Below, piece by piece: positions 51,491 to 61,110 of a stretch of DNA of 64,000 nucleotides. The notes below the pieces were generated by a model that was given only the letters and a program-made list of their open reading frames with translations, was not told the DNA's origin and searched no databases. The stretch is taken from positions 434,001 to 498,000 of the forward strand of contig NZ_JAAAMH010000001.1 in assembly GCF_024105655.1 (NCBI RefSeq), written 5' to 3'. Within the stretch, counting starts at the first letter, position 1; each line of letters opens with the position of its first letter. The translations under genes and the position numbers were made by a program. Origin of the DNA: Aliihoeflea sp. 40Bstr573 (GTDB lineage: Bacteria; Pseudomonadota; Alphaproteobacteria; Rhizobiales; Rhizobiaceae).

Positions 51491-52362
51491 TGCGCTCGTT
51501 GTTGTTCGTTCCCGGCGATTCCGCGCGCAAGCTCGACAAGGCTCTCAATTCCGGCGCCGACGCACTGATCCTCGATCTTGAGGATTCGGTTTCGGCTGCG
51601 AACAAGCCGGCGGCGCGCGAACTGACGCGTGACTTCGTCGCGGCGCGGCGGCCTGATGGTCCGTCCCTCGTCGTGCGCGTCAATGATTTGACGACCGGTC
51701 TGACCGGCGATGATCTTGCAGCAGTCATGACCGCGCGACCCGACGCGATCATGCTGCCGAAATGCAGCGGCTATGCAGATCTCGAGCATCTGTCGGCGAA
51801 GTTGCGCGTCCACGAAGCCGATAACGGCATCGATGACGGGGCGACGCGGATCATCCCCATCATCACCGAAACGGGCGCGAGTGTCCTTGCCGCCTCGACG
51901 TATCGAGCCCATGCGCGGCTCGGCGCGTTGACCTGGGGGGCGGAGGACCTTTCCGCCGATATCGGCGCGAGCGCGACGCGGGACGAAGCAGGCGCCTACA
52001 CGGATGTCTTCAAGCTGGCGCGCGCGGTGACGCTGCTTGCGGCAAGCGCGGCACAGGCGGCTGCGATCGACACGGTATTCCCGAATTTCCGCGACGAGAA
52101 CGCGTTCTACGCCGATTGCCTCGCCGGCATCCGTGACGGATTCACGGGGCGCATGGCGATCCATCCGGCTCAGGTGCCGATCATCAACGAGGTCTTCACA
52201 CCGTCCGCCGACGCCATCGCCCATGCGCGCGCGGTGATCGACGCCTTCGCAGCGGCCGGAAACCCCGGCGTCGTCGGCATCGACGGCGCGATGTACGACC
52301 GGCCGCATCTGCGGCGCGCCGAGCGCCTGATCGCGCGCGCGAAGGCCGCTGGAATAGCCTAG
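51490..52362 (+). CDS. CitE/malyl-CoA lyase family protein (HpcH/HpaI-like)
   Basis: The 290-residue protein has the citrate-lyase beta pattern: MRSLLFVPGDSARKLDKAL, ADALILDLEDSVS with the metal-binding Glu and Asp, MLPKCSG, and GALTWGAEDLSADIG. Its length fits the single-domain (3S)-malyl-CoA thioesterase or citramalyl-CoA lyase class. Coupled to the MaoC gene, it may cleave or hydrolyse a beta-hydroxyacyl-CoA made by the hydratase. Its stop shares CTAG with the convergent flavin reductase gene. Confidence 0.87.
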   Translation: MRSLLFVPGDSARKLDKALNSGADALILDLEDSVSAANKPAARELTRDFVAARRPDGPSLVVRVNDLTTGLTGDDLAAVMTARPDAIMLPKCSGYADLEHLSAKLRVHEADNGIDDGATRIIPIITETGASVLAASTYRAHARLGALTWGAEDLSADIGASATRDEAGAYTDVFKLARAVTLLAASAAQAAAIDTVFPNFRDENAFYADCLAGIRDGFTGRMAIHPAQVPIINEVFTPSADAIAHARAVIDAFAAAGNPGVVGIDGAMYDRPHLRRAERLIARAKAAGIA

Positions 52363-52967
52363 TCGGCCTTCCAGCGCGGGCGGCGCATGGCGAAGGTTTC
52401 GCTGACGCTCGTGTAATCCATGTAGCCGAGGCGGGCGAGATTGCCCGCCTTGATGACGTCAAAGAGACCATTCGTCAGGACGTCGTCGTCAATATAGACC
52501 CCGATGACCTCGCCGATGACGACGGTCGCGGCCGACGGTTCTCCGTCGAGACCGACGGGCTGGAAGATCTGCGTCACCTTGCATTCGAGCGCGGCGTGGG
52601 CGCGCCCGACGCGCGGCGGTGCAACGAGCGTCGATGGCGCCGTGTGAAGTTTCGCGTAGTCGAACTCGTTCGTGCCGTGGGGCGCATCGACCGCGCTTGC
52701 GTTCATCGCCTCGGCCAGATCGCGGCTGGCGAGGTTGATGACGAACTCGCCCGTCGCCCGGGAGTTCAGGACGCTGTCCTTCTCCCCCTCGGACGAGAAC
52801 ATGACCAGGAAGGGCGAGGTCGTCAGTGCATTGAAGAAGGAATAGGGCGCAAGGTTGAGCGCGCCTTCCCCGGACAGGGTCGACACCCAGCCGATCGGCC
52901 TTGGCGAGACGATCGCCTTCGATGGGTCGTGCGGCAGGCCGTGCCCGTTTTTGGGTTCGTAGAACAT
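52359..52967 (-). CDS. Flavin reductase-like protein (FMN-binding split barrel)
   Basis: The 202-residue protein has the flavin reductase-like split barrel: VSPRPIGWVSTLSGEGALNLAP, then FFNALTTSPFLVMFS and NLASRDLAEAMN. It binds FMN. The pattern is close to the DIM6/NTAB-type proteins. It may reduce flavin for a partner or act as a small FMN oxidoreductase. Its ATG overlaps the nitroreductase stop by 1 base, so the two are co-transcribed. Confidence 0.87.
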   Translation of the reverse strand: MFYEPKNGHGLPHDPSKAIVSPRPIGWVSTLSGEGALNLAPYSFFNALTTSPFLVMFSSEGEKDSVLNSRATGEFVINLASRDLAEAMNASAVDAPHGTNEFDYAKLHTAPSTLVAPPRVGRAHAALECKVTQIFQPVGLDGEPSAATVVIGEVIGVYIDDDVLTNGLFDVIKAGNLARLGYMDYTSVSETFAMRRPRWKAD

Positions 52968-53545
52968 CAGGCATCAGCTCCAAATTCGGTGATCAGCGTG
53001 TCGAGATCGGGGCGTGGGCGCTCGAACGCCTCGCCGTCGAACGAGCCGATATGCACGAAGCCGATGACGCGTTCCTGCGGCTTGAGACCGAGGATCGCCC
53101 GCCCCTCCTCGACGTCGGAATACCAGTTGGTGATCCAGTTCGCGCCATATCCCATGGCGCTCGCCGCGACGAGAAGGTTCATCGCAACGGCACCGCCGGA
53201 GAGGAACATTTCCCATTGCGGAATTTTCGGGTTGTCGCGCGGCACGTGAACGACGCCGACGACGAGTGGCGCGCGCGAAAAGCGTGTGCGCTCCTGCTCG
53301 CGTCGCGCATCGGTGAGCGGGCCTTCGCGCCTTTCGGCGAGTTCCGCCAGCTTCTCACCGACGCGTTCGCGAGCGTCGCCACGATAGAGAATGAACCGCC
53401 ACGGCGCGAGGCGGCCATGGTCGGGCACGCGCGCGGCGATGGTCAGAAGCGTTCTGATCTCGTCATTGGAGGGGCCGGGCGCGTGGAGCTCGGCGATGGG
53501 AGCCGACTTCCTGTTGAGAAGGAATTCGATCGTCGAAGACGTCAA
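52967..53545 (-). CDS. Nitroreductase family protein
   Basis: The 192-residue FMN oxidoreductase has the nitroreductase fold: IEFLLNRKSAPIAELHAPGP, ARVPDHGRLAPWRFILYRG and GAVAMNLLVAASAMGYGANW, with the C-terminal ERVIGFVHIG. It uses NAD(P)H to reduce nitroaromatics or similar compounds. It is short in the N-terminus and starts at TTG 53545, preceded by AGAGGAAACC; I found no ATG in frame near it. It is paired with the flavin reductase-like protein by a one-base overlap. Confidence 0.87.
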   Translation of the reverse strand: MTSSTIEFLLNRKSAPIAELHAPGPSNDEIRTLLTIAARVPDHGRLAPWRFILYRGDARERVGEKLAELAERREGPLTDARREQERTRFSRAPLVVGVVHVPRDNPKIPQWEMFLSGGAVAMNLLVAASAMGYGANWITNWYSDVEEGRAILGLKPQERVIGFVHIGSFDGEAFERPRPDLDTLITEFGADA

Positions 53546-53698
53546 ATCTCGGTTTCCTCTTCCAAGAGATTGAATTGGCGGGAAGAATGGCGGTCGCACG
53601 ATCCGCGAATCTGCGCGTCGCCCTTTGCCGGGAGCCTTGAAATTGCCACCGCTTTCGGGTTCAACGCAAGGCATGTTTGCCGTGCCAGACCGTTCACC

Positions 53699-54895
53699 AT
53701 GCGACTGATCCGCGCCGTTCTTCTCGCCTGCCTGGCGGGGATAGCACCGGTGCAGGCGCAGGACGGAGATCCGGGCGGCCCCGGAGGCGGCTTAGGTGGC
53801 AGCTTCGGCGGCAGCTTCGGTGGCAGCTTCGGTGGCGGTCCAGGACCGGGCGGCGGCCCAGGTCCCGGACCGGGGGGCAATCTTGGCTTCGGCGCACCAT
53901 CGGGCGGAATGCCGCGACTGGACCTTCCAAACATCACAACGCAGCCGCCCCTGTCGCTGCCGTCGCTCCAGTCGCAGCCTGACGGCGGCTTGGGTGCATT
54001 GCCTCAAATCCAGCTTCCTGCCCCGCTGCCGCAGATCGAACTGCCCGGCATCAGCGGCTACGCGGCACCCTCGATCGGCGCACCGCTCGCCATACCCGGT
54101 GCGGGGTCCCTGACCTTGTCTGCCAAGCTGACCGGAGATGGCGAAGCGGTAGAGCGCGGCATGGTCTGGCGGGTGTTCCGTCCCGATCCTGGACCGGACG
54201 GCAAACTGCCCTTGATCGCCACGGCGCAGGGCGGCACCAGCAATTTCGAGCTCGATCCTGGAAGCTATCTCGTCCACGCGACATTCGGGCGGGCGGGAGC
54301 AACCAAGCGCATTACCATCGGCCCGAATGCGCGCGAGGAGCAGTTCGTGCTTGATGCAGGCGGCCTCAAGCTCGACGCGGTGCTTGCCGGCGGCGGCGGC
54401 ATCCCGTCCGACAAGCTGCGCTTTTCCATCTATGAGGGTGCCGGCGACGCTGCCGGCGAGCGCGCTCTGATCGTGCCGAACGTGAGCCCGCAGGCGGTCG
54501 TTCGACTGAACAGCGGCACCTATCACGTCGTTTCGACTTATGGGAACGTCAACGCGGTCATCCGCTCCGACATCCGCGTCGAAGCTGGGCAGTTGACCGA
54601 AGCGACGGTCGAGCACAAGGCGGCCGAGATCACTTTGAAACTCGTGCGCGAGGCGGGCGGCGAGGCAATCGCCGACACGTCCTGGGCGGTGCTGACCGAT
54701 TCGGGCGACATCGTGCGCGAGAGCGTCGGAGCCTTCGCGTCCATGGTGCTTGCGGAAGGCGAATATGTCGCCGTTGCACGCAACCGAGAGCGCCTGTACC
54801 AGCGCGAATTCCGCGTGATCGCCGGACGCAACAGCGATGTCGAAGTGATTGCCGACGAGAACGGCGGCGAGCGGGCCCCGGGCAGCGGTGACTAA
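53699..54895 (+). CDS. Secreted protein with Gly-rich tandem repeat, hypothetical
   Basis: The 398-residue protein has a signal peptide (MRLIRAVLLACLAGIAPVQA, cleavage near residue 20), a Gly/Pro-rich stretch with repeated GSFG units, a Pro/Leu/Gln-rich stretch and four related beta-rich modules (for example GSLTLSAKLTG and GGLKLDAVLAGG) with similar spacing. The last three modules each carry an AxV or Tyr-His pattern. It has no enzyme motif. Its start is at the ATG at 53699. It may be surface-exposed or periplasmic. The stop shares CTAA with the acyltransferase gene. Confidence 0.72.
   Translation: MRLIRAVLLACLAGIAPVQAQDGDPGGPGGGLGGSFGGSFGGSFGGGPGPGGGPGPGPGGNLGFGAPSGGMPRLDLPNITTQPPLSLPSLQSQPDGGLGALPQIQLPAPLPQIELPGISGYAAPSIGAPLAIPGAGSLTLSAKLTGDGEAVERGMVWRVFRPDPGPDGKLPLIATAQGGTSNFELDPGSYLVHATFGRAGATKRITIGPNAREEQFVLDAGGLKLDAVLAGGGGIPSDKLRFSIYEGAGDAAGERALIVPNVSPQAVVRLNSGTYHVVSTYGNVNAVIRSDIRVEAGQLTEATVEHKAAEITLKLVREAGGEAIADTSWAVLTDSGDIVRESVGAFASMVLAEGEYVAVARNRERLYQREFRVIAGRNSDVEVIADENGGERAPGSGD
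53795..53830 (+). repeat. 12-base tandem repeat, 3 units (GGyGGCAGCTTC)
   Basis: Three adjacent units GGTGGCAGCTTC, GGCGGCAGCTTC and GGTGGCAGCTTC encode GGSF repeats within the secreted protein. The unit length keeps the reading frame, and the copy number may vary between strains. Confidence 0.85.
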
Positions 54896-55767
54896 AGCGC
54901 CGGTATTCCGCCGCAGACAGCGGAAGCCGGCTCCTCGCATTCCTCATCAGCAAGATCAAACACGGCGCGATACATGCGCTGGAGAACGGCCTTTCTGTCG
55001 CTGCCGAAGGCATCGGCATGAATGACCGGTCCGACGCGGACGTCCATCGGCCGCCCTGTCCGGCGGGTGAATTCGGGGATGAGCATCGCCGTCCGCAAGG
55101 TCATCGAGAAGCGGCTCGCGAGATGGAACCAGCGGCTGTTCTGGCCTGCAAAATGCAATGGAATAACCGACGCACCAGCGTCGCGGACGAGTCTTGCCGG
55201 GAACATCTTCCATTCGAGGTCGCTTGCCTTGCCGATGACCTTTTGAGCCGTCGCGACGCCACCAGCCGGGAAAACCACGATCGTGACCCCGTCCCTCAAA
55301 AGCCGCAGCGCCTCATTGCGAACGGCAAGATTAGCGGCAACGGCCTCGCGGGTCTCGGAAAAGTCGATCGGCAACGCGTAGGACGTCATCTCCGAAATCC
55401 GCAGAAGGTCCTTGTGGATCATGACGCGGAACGGGCGGCCGAGGCGCTCTGCCAGCGACAGCATCGCGATGCCGTCGGCTATGCCGAACGGATGGTTGGC
55501 GACCATGACCAGCGGCGTATCGGGCAGGCGTGGCGGTGGCCAGACGCCATTGATGCGAAGCTCGATGCCGACCATGCAAAGCATCGCCGAGAAAAGGTCG
55601 ACGCCGCCCGGCGCGACGTCGCGGCGCCATATGTCGTAGAGTGCGGCGAAGCGCTCGCGCCCCGACAGGTTCTCGATGCTCTCGATCAGAAAACGCTGCA
55701 GCCGCCGATGGCCGTGATTGGCGTAGGTGAGCTCTGGAAACAGGCGTTGGCGGCGGATCGCGATCAT
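54892..55767 (-). CDS. Lysophospholipid acyltransferase family protein
   Basis: The 291-residue protein has the acyltransferase motif NHPFGIADGIAM (the HxxxxD type: H and D of the catalytic pair), FPAGG and VVFPAGGVAT in the later block. The family includes the acyl-ACP and acyl-CoA dependent enzymes of phospholipid or ornithine-lipid synthesis. The start is unclear: I chose the ATG at 55767 because a terminator-like hairpin (55804-55828) lies upstream in the same frame, but an in-frame ATG at 55839 also exists. It follows thrS on the same strand. Confidence 0.82.
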   Translation of the reverse strand: MIAIRRQRLFPELTYANHGHRRLQRFLIESIENLSGRERFAALYDIWRRDVAPGGVDLFSAMLCMVGIELRINGVWPPPRLPDTPLVMVANHPFGIADGIAMLSLAERLGRPFRVMIHKDLLRISEMTSYALPIDFSETREAVAANLAVRNEALRLLRDGVTIVVFPAGGVATAQKVIGKASDLEWKMFPARLVRDAGASVIPLHFAGQNSRWFHLASRFSMTLRTAMLIPEFTRRTGRPMDVRVGPVIHADAFGSDRKAVLQRMYRAVFDLADEECEEPASAVCGGIPAL

Positions 55768-55803
55768 GGCGGGCAATGTCGCTCGGCGCCATGACAGCCA
55801 TAT

Positions 55804-55828
55804 GAAACGGGGCGGCCGAAGCCGCCCC
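55804..55828 (-). terminator. Terminator-like hairpin after thrS
   Basis: GGGGCGGC and GCCGCCCC form an 8-bp stem with a TTCG loop, followed by GTTTCA on the minus strand. It lies 8 bases after the thrS stop. The U run is weak. Confidence 0.55.
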
Positions 55829-55835
55829 GATCCCA

Positions 55836-57809
55836 TCATTCCGCAGCAGCGACCCGTTTCCGGTCCGGCGCAACGGCTTCCTGGCGCAATTGCTCGATCG
55901 CGTCTGTCAGCGACAGCGACTGCTGGTCGCGCGAGCCGAGACGACGCATGTTGACCGTCGCCTCCTCCGCTTCGCGCTTGCCGCACACGAGGATGACCGG
56001 AACCTTGGCCATCGAGTGCTCGCGGACCTTGTAGTTGATCTTCTCGTTGCGCAGATCCGGCTCGGCATGGATGCCGGCCGCCTTCAGCCTGGCGACGACC
56101 GAGTTCGCGTAATCGTCGGCGTCGGACGTGATGGTGGCGACGACGACCTGCACCGGCGCGAACCAGAGCGGGAAATGGCCGGCGAAGTTCTCGATCAGGA
56201 TGCCGAGGAAGCGCTCCATGGAGCCGCAGATCGCGCGGTGGATCATCACCGGCTGCTTCTTCTCCGAATCCTTGTCGATGTAGAAGGCGCCGAAGCGTTC
56301 GGGCAGGTTGAAGTCGACCTGCGTCGTGCCGCATTGCCATTCGCGGCCGATCGCGTCGCGCAGCGTGTATTCGAACTTGGGCCCATAGAAAGCGCCCTCG
56401 CCCGGCAGGATACCGGTCTTGATGCGTCCGCCAGACTGCGCCTCGATCTGCTTCAGGACGTCCATCATGACCGATTCGGCGCGGTCCCAAAGCGCATCGG
56501 ACCCGACACGCTTGTCGGGACGCGTCGATAGCTTGACCACGATCTCCTCGAAGCCGAAATCCTCGTAAACCGAGAGGATCAGGTCGTTGATCTTCAGGCA
56601 CTCGGCCGCCATCTGCTCGTCCGTGCAGAAGATGTGCGCGTCGTCCTGCGTGAAGCCGCGCACGCGCATCAGGCCATGCAACGCGCCGGACGGCTCGTAG
56701 CGATGGACCGTGCCGAACTCGGCAAGGCGGATCGGCAGTTCACGGTAGGACTTCAGGCCGTGCTTGAAGATCTGCACGTGGCCGGGGCAGTTCATCGGCT
56801 TCAGGGCGAAGACGCGCTGGTCCTCCGCCTTGGGGTCGGCGGACTGCACCGCGAACATGTTCTCCTTGTACCAGCCCCAGTGGCCGGAAGTCTGCCACAG
56901 CGAGGAATCGAGCACCTGCGGCGCGTTCACCTCGTCGTAGTCATCCTCGAGCCGGCGGCGCATATAGGCCGTCAGCTTCTGGAACATGCGCCATCCCTTG
57001 GCATGCCAGAAGACGACACCCGGGCCCTCCTCCTGGAAATGGAAGAGGTCCATCTCGCGGCCGAGTCGCCGGTGGTCGCGCTTTTCAGCCTCTTCCAGCA
57101 TATGGAGATAGGCATCGAGTTCAGCCTGCTCGGCCCATGCCGTGCCGTAGATCCGCGTCAGCATCGGGTTGTTCGAATCGCCGCGCCAATAGGCGCCGGC
57201 CACCTTCATCAGCTTGAAGGCATTGCCGACCTGGCCCGTCGAGGCCATGTGCGGCCCGCGGCAAAGGTCGAACCAGTCGCCCTGCGCGTAGATCTTCAGG
57301 TCCTGGTCGGCGGGAATGGCGTCGATCAGTTCGACCTTGTAGGCCTCGCCCTTGTCGGCAAAGACCTGCCGCGCCTTGTCGCGCGCCCACACTTCCTTCG
57401 TGAAAGGTTTGTTGCGCCCGATGATCTCGCGCATCTTCTTCTCGATGACCGGCAGGTCGTCGAGTGTGAAAGGTGTGTCGCGCGCGAAATCGTAATAGAA
57501 GCCGTTTTCGATGACCGGGCCGATGGTGACCTGCGTGCCGGGCCACAGTTCCTGCACCGCCTCGGCGAGAACATGCGCCGCGTCGTGGCGGATCAGTTCC
57601 AGCGCGCGCGGATCGCTGCGCGTGATGATCTCGACCGCGCCGTCGCGGGCAAGCGGGTCAGACAGGTCGCGCACCTGACCGTCGAGCGCATAGGCGACTG
57701 CCTTCTTGGCCAGCGACTTGGAGATTGAATTCGCGAGATCGGCACCCGTCGCGGCAGCGTCGTACGCGCGAACGGAACCATCGGGAAATGTCAGGGAGAC
57801 TTCGGGCAT
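55836..57809 (-). CDS. thrS: Threonyl-tRNA synthetase
   Basis: The 657-residue class II synthetase has an N-terminal TGS domain ([17 protein letters not shown]), the editing domain HxxxH ([12 protein letters not shown]), and the catalytic core with zinc ligands in [16 protein letters not shown] and [17 protein letters not shown]-terminal anticodon-binding domain follows ([16 protein letters not shown]). It attaches threonine to tRNA(Thr). The ATG at 57809 is 86 bases after the yidD stop. A hairpin after the stop may end the transcript. Confidence 0.97.
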   Translation of the reverse strand: MPEVSLTFPDGSVRAYDAAATGADLANSISKSLAKKAVAYALDGQVRDLSDPLARDGAVEIITRSDPRALELIRHDAAHVLAEAVQELWPGTQVTIGPVIENGFYYDFARDTPFTLDDLPVIEKKMREIIGRNKPFTKEVWARDKARQVFADKGEAYKVELIDAIPADQDLKIYAQGDWFDLCRGPHMASTGQVGNAFKLMKVAGAYWRGDSNNPMLTRIYGTAWAEQAELDAYLHMLEEAEKRDHRRLGREMDLFHFQEEGPGVVFWHAKGWRMFQKLTAYMRRRLEDDYDEVNAPQVLDSSLWQTSGHWGWYKENMFAVQSADPKAEDQRVFALKPMNCPGHVQIFKHGLKSYRELPIRLAEFGTVHRYEPSGALHGLMRVRGFTQDDAHIFCTDEQMAAECLKINDLILSVYEDFGFEEIVVKLSTRPDKRVGSDALWDRAESVMMDVLKQIEAQSGGRIKTGILPGEGAFYGPKFEYTLRDAIGREWQCGTTQVDFNLPERFGAFYIDKDSEKKQPVMIHRAICGSMERFLGILIENFAGHFPLWFAPVQVVVATITSDADDYANSVVARLKAAGIHAEPDLRNEKINYKVREHSMAKVPVILVCGKREAEEATVNMRRLGSRDQQSLSLTDAIEQLRQEAVAPDRKRVAAAE

Positions 57810-57895
57810 CAGATGCTTCCTATCCAGTCCTGCAAACGAGCGCAGGTGGTTGTCGATGACCGCGCGTTTAGCCGATCAATCGGGTACGGACAAGG

Positions 57896-58225
57896 TCAGG
57901 CGGCGTCGCTCTTGCCGCTGATGCGCCACAGTCGCCACGGGGCGTACCATGCCTGGTCGCGGTCGAGGCGTTCAGGTACGAGGTCGATGCCGTGCGTGCC
58001 GCCCGGCCCGCAACGCATGACACGAAAGAGCCCCATGAACCCGCCACGCCATAGCCCATGGCGTGCGATTGCCTCGTAGGCGAATTCCGAACAGGTCGGA
58101 TAGTGCCGGCAGGAATTCCCGACAAAGCCGGACAAGGTGAGTTGGTAGAACCGAACGAAACCGGTCCCGAACAGCCGCCCGGGCGTGCGAGGCCAACGAC
58201 CGGACCAGTTGCGCGTTTTCGGCAC
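57896..58225 (-). CDS. yidD: Membrane protein insertion efficiency factor YidD
   Basis: The 109-residue protein has the YidD core: FYQLTLSGFVGNSCRHYPTC, then SEFAYEAIARHGLWRGGFMG and RCGPGGTHGIDLVPE. YidD is a small inner-membrane-associated protein with three conserved Cys residues linked to YidC-mediated insertion. I chose the GTG at 58225 because TTTGGAGAAC lies upstream; a TTG at 58234 is also possible. It is 14 bases after the IscU-like gene and read with it. Confidence 0.92.
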   Translation of the reverse strand: MPKTRNWSGRWPRTPGRLFGTGFVRFYQLTLSGFVGNSCRHYPTCSEFAYEAIARHGLWRGGFMGLFRVMRCGPGGTHGIDLVPERLDRDQAWYAPWRLWRISGKSDAA

Positions 58226-58239
58226 GTTCTCCAAAGCCG

Positions 58240-58686
58240 TCAGGCCGCCGCGCCAGCGCGCTTTTTCTCGATCTGGTCAATGGCGTCGATGACGGCGTCA
58301 AAGGTAAGCATCGTGGAGGCGTGGCGGGCCTTGTAGTCGCGAACCGGCTCAAGGTAGCGCAAATCGGCGAAGCGGCCTTCCGGCGGCGCGCCATTTTCCT
58401 TCAGCATGCGGCGCATCGCCTCGCGCACGCTGCGCAATTCATCGGCACGGGCGCCGACGACATGCCGCGCCATGATCGAGGACGACGCCTGTCCGAGCGC
58501 GCAGGCCTTCACCTCATGGGCGAAATCGGTCACTTCGTCACCGTCCATCTTGAGGTCGATGGTGACGGTCGAGCCGCAGAGCTTGGAATGGGCAGTCGCA
58601 CTCGCATCGGCGTCCGGCAGACGGCCGAGCCGTTCGATATTGCCGGCAAACCCTAGGATTTTAGCGTTGTAGACGTCGTCTATCAT
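58240..58686 (-). CDS. IscU/SufU-like iron-sulfur scaffold protein
   Basis: The 148-residue protein has two of the three scaffold cysteines: KLCGSTVTIDLKMDGD and VKACALGQASSSI, with Asp in MDGDEV near the usual position. The third site, normally a Cys in the C-terminal half, reads ARHASTML, so the cluster-binding set is incomplete. Members of this subfamily are common beside yidD and thrS in alphaproteobacteria. A role in Fe-S or sulfur transfer is inferred by fold. The ATG is at 58686. Confidence 0.85.
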   Translation of the reverse strand: MIDDVYNAKILGFAGNIERLGRLPDADASATAHSKLCGSTVTIDLKMDGDEVTDFAHEVKACALGQASSSIMARHVVGARADELRSVREAMRRMLKENGAPPEGRFADLRYLEPVRDYKARHASTMLTFDAVIDAIDQIEKKRAGAAA

Positions 58687-58939
58687 GGACGTTCCAGTTC
58701 TTGATGCCGGGTTCCGGCGGCGTGGCTGAACAATTCGTCGCCGCTGCCATCCCTTTTCATCGGTCGTTGGACGAATATATAGTGGCTGTGCGATTGACCC
58801 TACAAGCCGTGAGCGGCATCAGGGGCGACCGCATGCACGCCATTTCGGATCAACGACGAAATTCGTCGCGATTTCCGGGAAAGGCTGTGGTCCGTTCAAC
58901 TCGTTCCTCCGTAGAGGGGAACTACGGGAGACGCCTTTC

Positions 58940-59581
58940 ATGGACGCTATTGTGAAATCATTCCCCAACCGCGCCGACGCCGAGCAGAAGATCGAACAGC
59001 AGCCGCGCCCGACCCAGGCCGAGGTCGAGAGCGCCGTTCGCGTTCTTCTGCGCTGGACCGGCGACGATCCTGACCGCGAAGGCCTGGTCGATACACCCAA
59101 GCGCGTCGCCAAGGCGTATCGGGAAATGTTCTCCGGCTACGATCAGGACCCTTTCGAGGAACTGGGCCGCACCTTCGAAGAAGTGGCGGGCTATGACGAT
59201 CTTGTCCTCATCCGCGACATCCCATTCCATTCGCACTGCGAACATCACATGGTGCCGATCATCGGCAAGGCGCATGTCGGCTATCTGCCGGACGGCAAGG
59301 TCGTCGGCCTGTCGAAGATCGCGCGCGTGGTCGACATCTTCGCCCACCGCCTTCAGACGCAGGAGGCGATGACGGCCCAGATCGCGGGCGTCATCCAGGA
59401 TGCGCTTTCGCCGCGCGGCGTCGCCGTCGTGATCGAGGCCGAGCACATGTGCATGGCGATGCGCGGCATCCGCAAGTCGGGCTCCAGCACAATGACCTCA
59501 ACCTTCACGGGCAGCTTCCGCGATCATCCCGAGGAGCAGGCGCGCTTCATGATGTCGCTGCGCGATTTTCGCGCGCCCTGA
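58940..59581 (+). CDS. folE: GTP cyclohydrolase I
   Basis: The 213-residue enzyme converts GTP to dihydroneopterin triphosphate, the first step of folate synthesis. It has the active-site and zinc segments [21 protein letters not shown] and [10 protein letters not shown]. The GGGAG before the ATG at 58940 has good spacing. hisI follows by 26 bases, and the two may be co-transcribed. An imperfect palindrome (58854-58868) lies 72 bases upstream and may be an operator. Confidence 0.96.
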   Translation: MDAIVKSFPNRADAEQKIEQQPRPTQAEVESAVRVLLRWTGDDPDREGLVDTPKRVAKAYREMFSGYDQDPFEELGRTFEEVAGYDDLVLIRDIPFHSHCEHHMVPIIGKAHVGYLPDGKVVGLSKIARVVDIFAHRLQTQEAMTAQIAGVIQDALSPRGVAVVIEAEHMCMAMRGIRKSGSSTMTSTFTGSFRDHPEEQARFMMSLRDFRAP

Positions 59582-59607
59582 TCGTTCCTCCCATCTCAAC
59601 GGACGCC

Positions 59608-60048
59608 ATGCAGTTCCCATTGCCCCCGACCTCCAAGGCGGCGCTCGAAGAGGGTGACATGCTCGCGCCGCGCTTCGACGCGGCAGGCCTGATCACCGCC
59701 GTCGTGACGGATGCGCGCGACGGCATGCTCCTGATGGTCGCCCACATGAATGCCGAAGCACTTGCGCTTTCGCTCGAAACGGGCATCGCGCACTACTGGT
59801 CACGCTCGCGCAACCAGCTCTGGAAGAAGGGCGAGACGTCCGGCAACCTTCAGCGGATCGTCGAACTCCGCACCGACTGCGACCAGGACGCGGTCTGGCT
59901 TCGCGTCGAGGTGGCCGGACATGACGCGACTTGCCACACGGGCCGGCGTTCGTGCTTCTATCGCAAGGCGGAAGCCACCGATGGCAACGTACGCCTCGTG
60001 ACAGATGCGGCCCCGAAGTTCGATCCCGACGACATCTACACCAAATAG
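59608..60048 (+). CDS. hisI: Phosphoribosyl-AMP cyclohydrolase
   Basis: The 146-residue enzyme opens the ring of phosphoribosyl-AMP in histidine synthesis. It has the zinc/magnesium motif [14 protein letters not shown] and the metal-binding [11 protein letters not shown]. It is the single-function HisI, without the HisE part. The start at 59608 matches the family; an upstream in-frame start would run into folE. No other his gene is in the window. Confidence 0.95.
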   Translation: MQFPLPPTSKAALEEGDMLAPRFDAAGLITAVVTDARDGMLLMVAHMNAEALALSLETGIAHYWSRSRNQLWKKGETSGNLQRIVELRTDCDQDAVWLRVEVAGHDATCHTGRRSCFYRKAEATDGNVRLVTDAAPKFDPDDIYTK

Positions 60049-60132
60049 GTGATTGCACTGGTCCATCGCTCATCTTCATCCTTCGGATACCATATTCAAG
60101 TATTATGAGACCGATCTGAGACGGAGCGACCG

Positions 60133-61110
60133 ATGCTCGACTGGGCGTCCTTCATGAGCAAGCCGGATGCGGGGGCGGGCGTTCCGCCTTCCCAGTCTAT
60201 CCAGCTTCCGCAGAAGCCTGAGCCGATGGGTGTCGCGCTTGCGCTCGGTGGTGGAGCGGCACGCGGCTGGGCGCATATCGGCGTCCTGCGTGCGCTCGAC
60301 GAGGCGGGCATCCGCATCAACATGATTGCCGGCACGTCGATCGGCGCGCTCGTCGGCGGGTGCTATCTCGCCGGCAAGCTCGACGAGCTCGAGGAATTCG
60401 CTCGCTCCCTGACCAAGCGTCGCATTTTCGGCCTGCTCGATTTCAATCTGCGCGGTTCGGGCCTCCTCGGCGGCATGCGCCTGACGGCGCGGATGCAGGA
60501 GCACCTCGAAGGCCTGACCTTCGCCGATCTGCCGCGTCCCTTCGTCTGCGTCGCGGCCGAAATCCGCACCGGCCACGAGATCTGGCTGTCGAGCGGGTCG
60601 CTGATCACCGCGATGCGGGCGTCCTATGCCCTGCCCGGCGTTTTCGAGCCGGTCGTCTGCAACAAGCGCGTCCTGGTCGACGGCGCGTTGGTCAATCCCG
60701 TTCCAGTCTCGGTGTGCCGCGCATACGAGCAGCCGCTCGTCGTCGCGGTGAACCTTCACTATGATCTCTTCGGCCGCGCCGCTGTCATCAAGCATTCGGC
60801 CGACATGCCGGAAGACGGCGAGGAAATGGCCGACGGCAAGAAGACACCGCTGATCGTCGACAAAGGCCCGCGCGACCGCGAATCCCGACTGGGAATCACG
60901 GGCGTGATGGTCGAGGCATTCAACATCATCCAGGACCGGATTTCGCGCGCGCGTCTCGCCGGCGACCCGCCGGACCTGTCGCTCCAGCCCAAGCTCGGTC
61001 ATATCGGCCTGACGGAGTTCCATCGCGCCGACGAGTTGATCAAGCTCGGATACGATGCGACGCGCGCGCAGCTTGCCGAGCTCGACCGGCTGCAGAACGT
61101 TCTGGCCTAG
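60133..61110 (+). CDS. Patatin-like phospholipase / RssA-type esterase
   Basis: The 325-residue protein has the glycine-rich oxyanion loop LGGGAARGWAHIGVLRAL, the nucleophile Ser at 69 in GTSIGALVGG, and the catalytic Asp at 183 in LVDGALVNPVP, so the Ser-Asp dyad is intact. It lies 85 bases after hisI. It is similar to the E. coli RssA type and to bacterial patatin proteins. The substrate is unknown. The GGAG before ATG supports the start. Its stop shares CTAG with the convergent recJ gene. Confidence 0.89.
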   Translation: MLDWASFMSKPDAGAGVPPSQSIQLPQKPEPMGVALALGGGAARGWAHIGVLRALDEAGIRINMIAGTSIGALVGGCYLAGKLDELEEFARSLTKRRIFGLLDFNLRGSGLLGGMRLTARMQEHLEGLTFADLPRPFVCVAAEIRTGHEIWLSSGSLITAMRASYALPGVFEPVVCNKRVLVDGALVNPVPVSVCRAYEQPLVVAVNLHYDLFGRAAVIKHSADMPEDGEEMADGKKTPLIVDKGPRDRESRLGITGVMVEAFNIIQDRISRARLAGDPPDLSLQPKLGHIGLTEFHRADELIKLGYDATRAQLAELDRLQNVLA

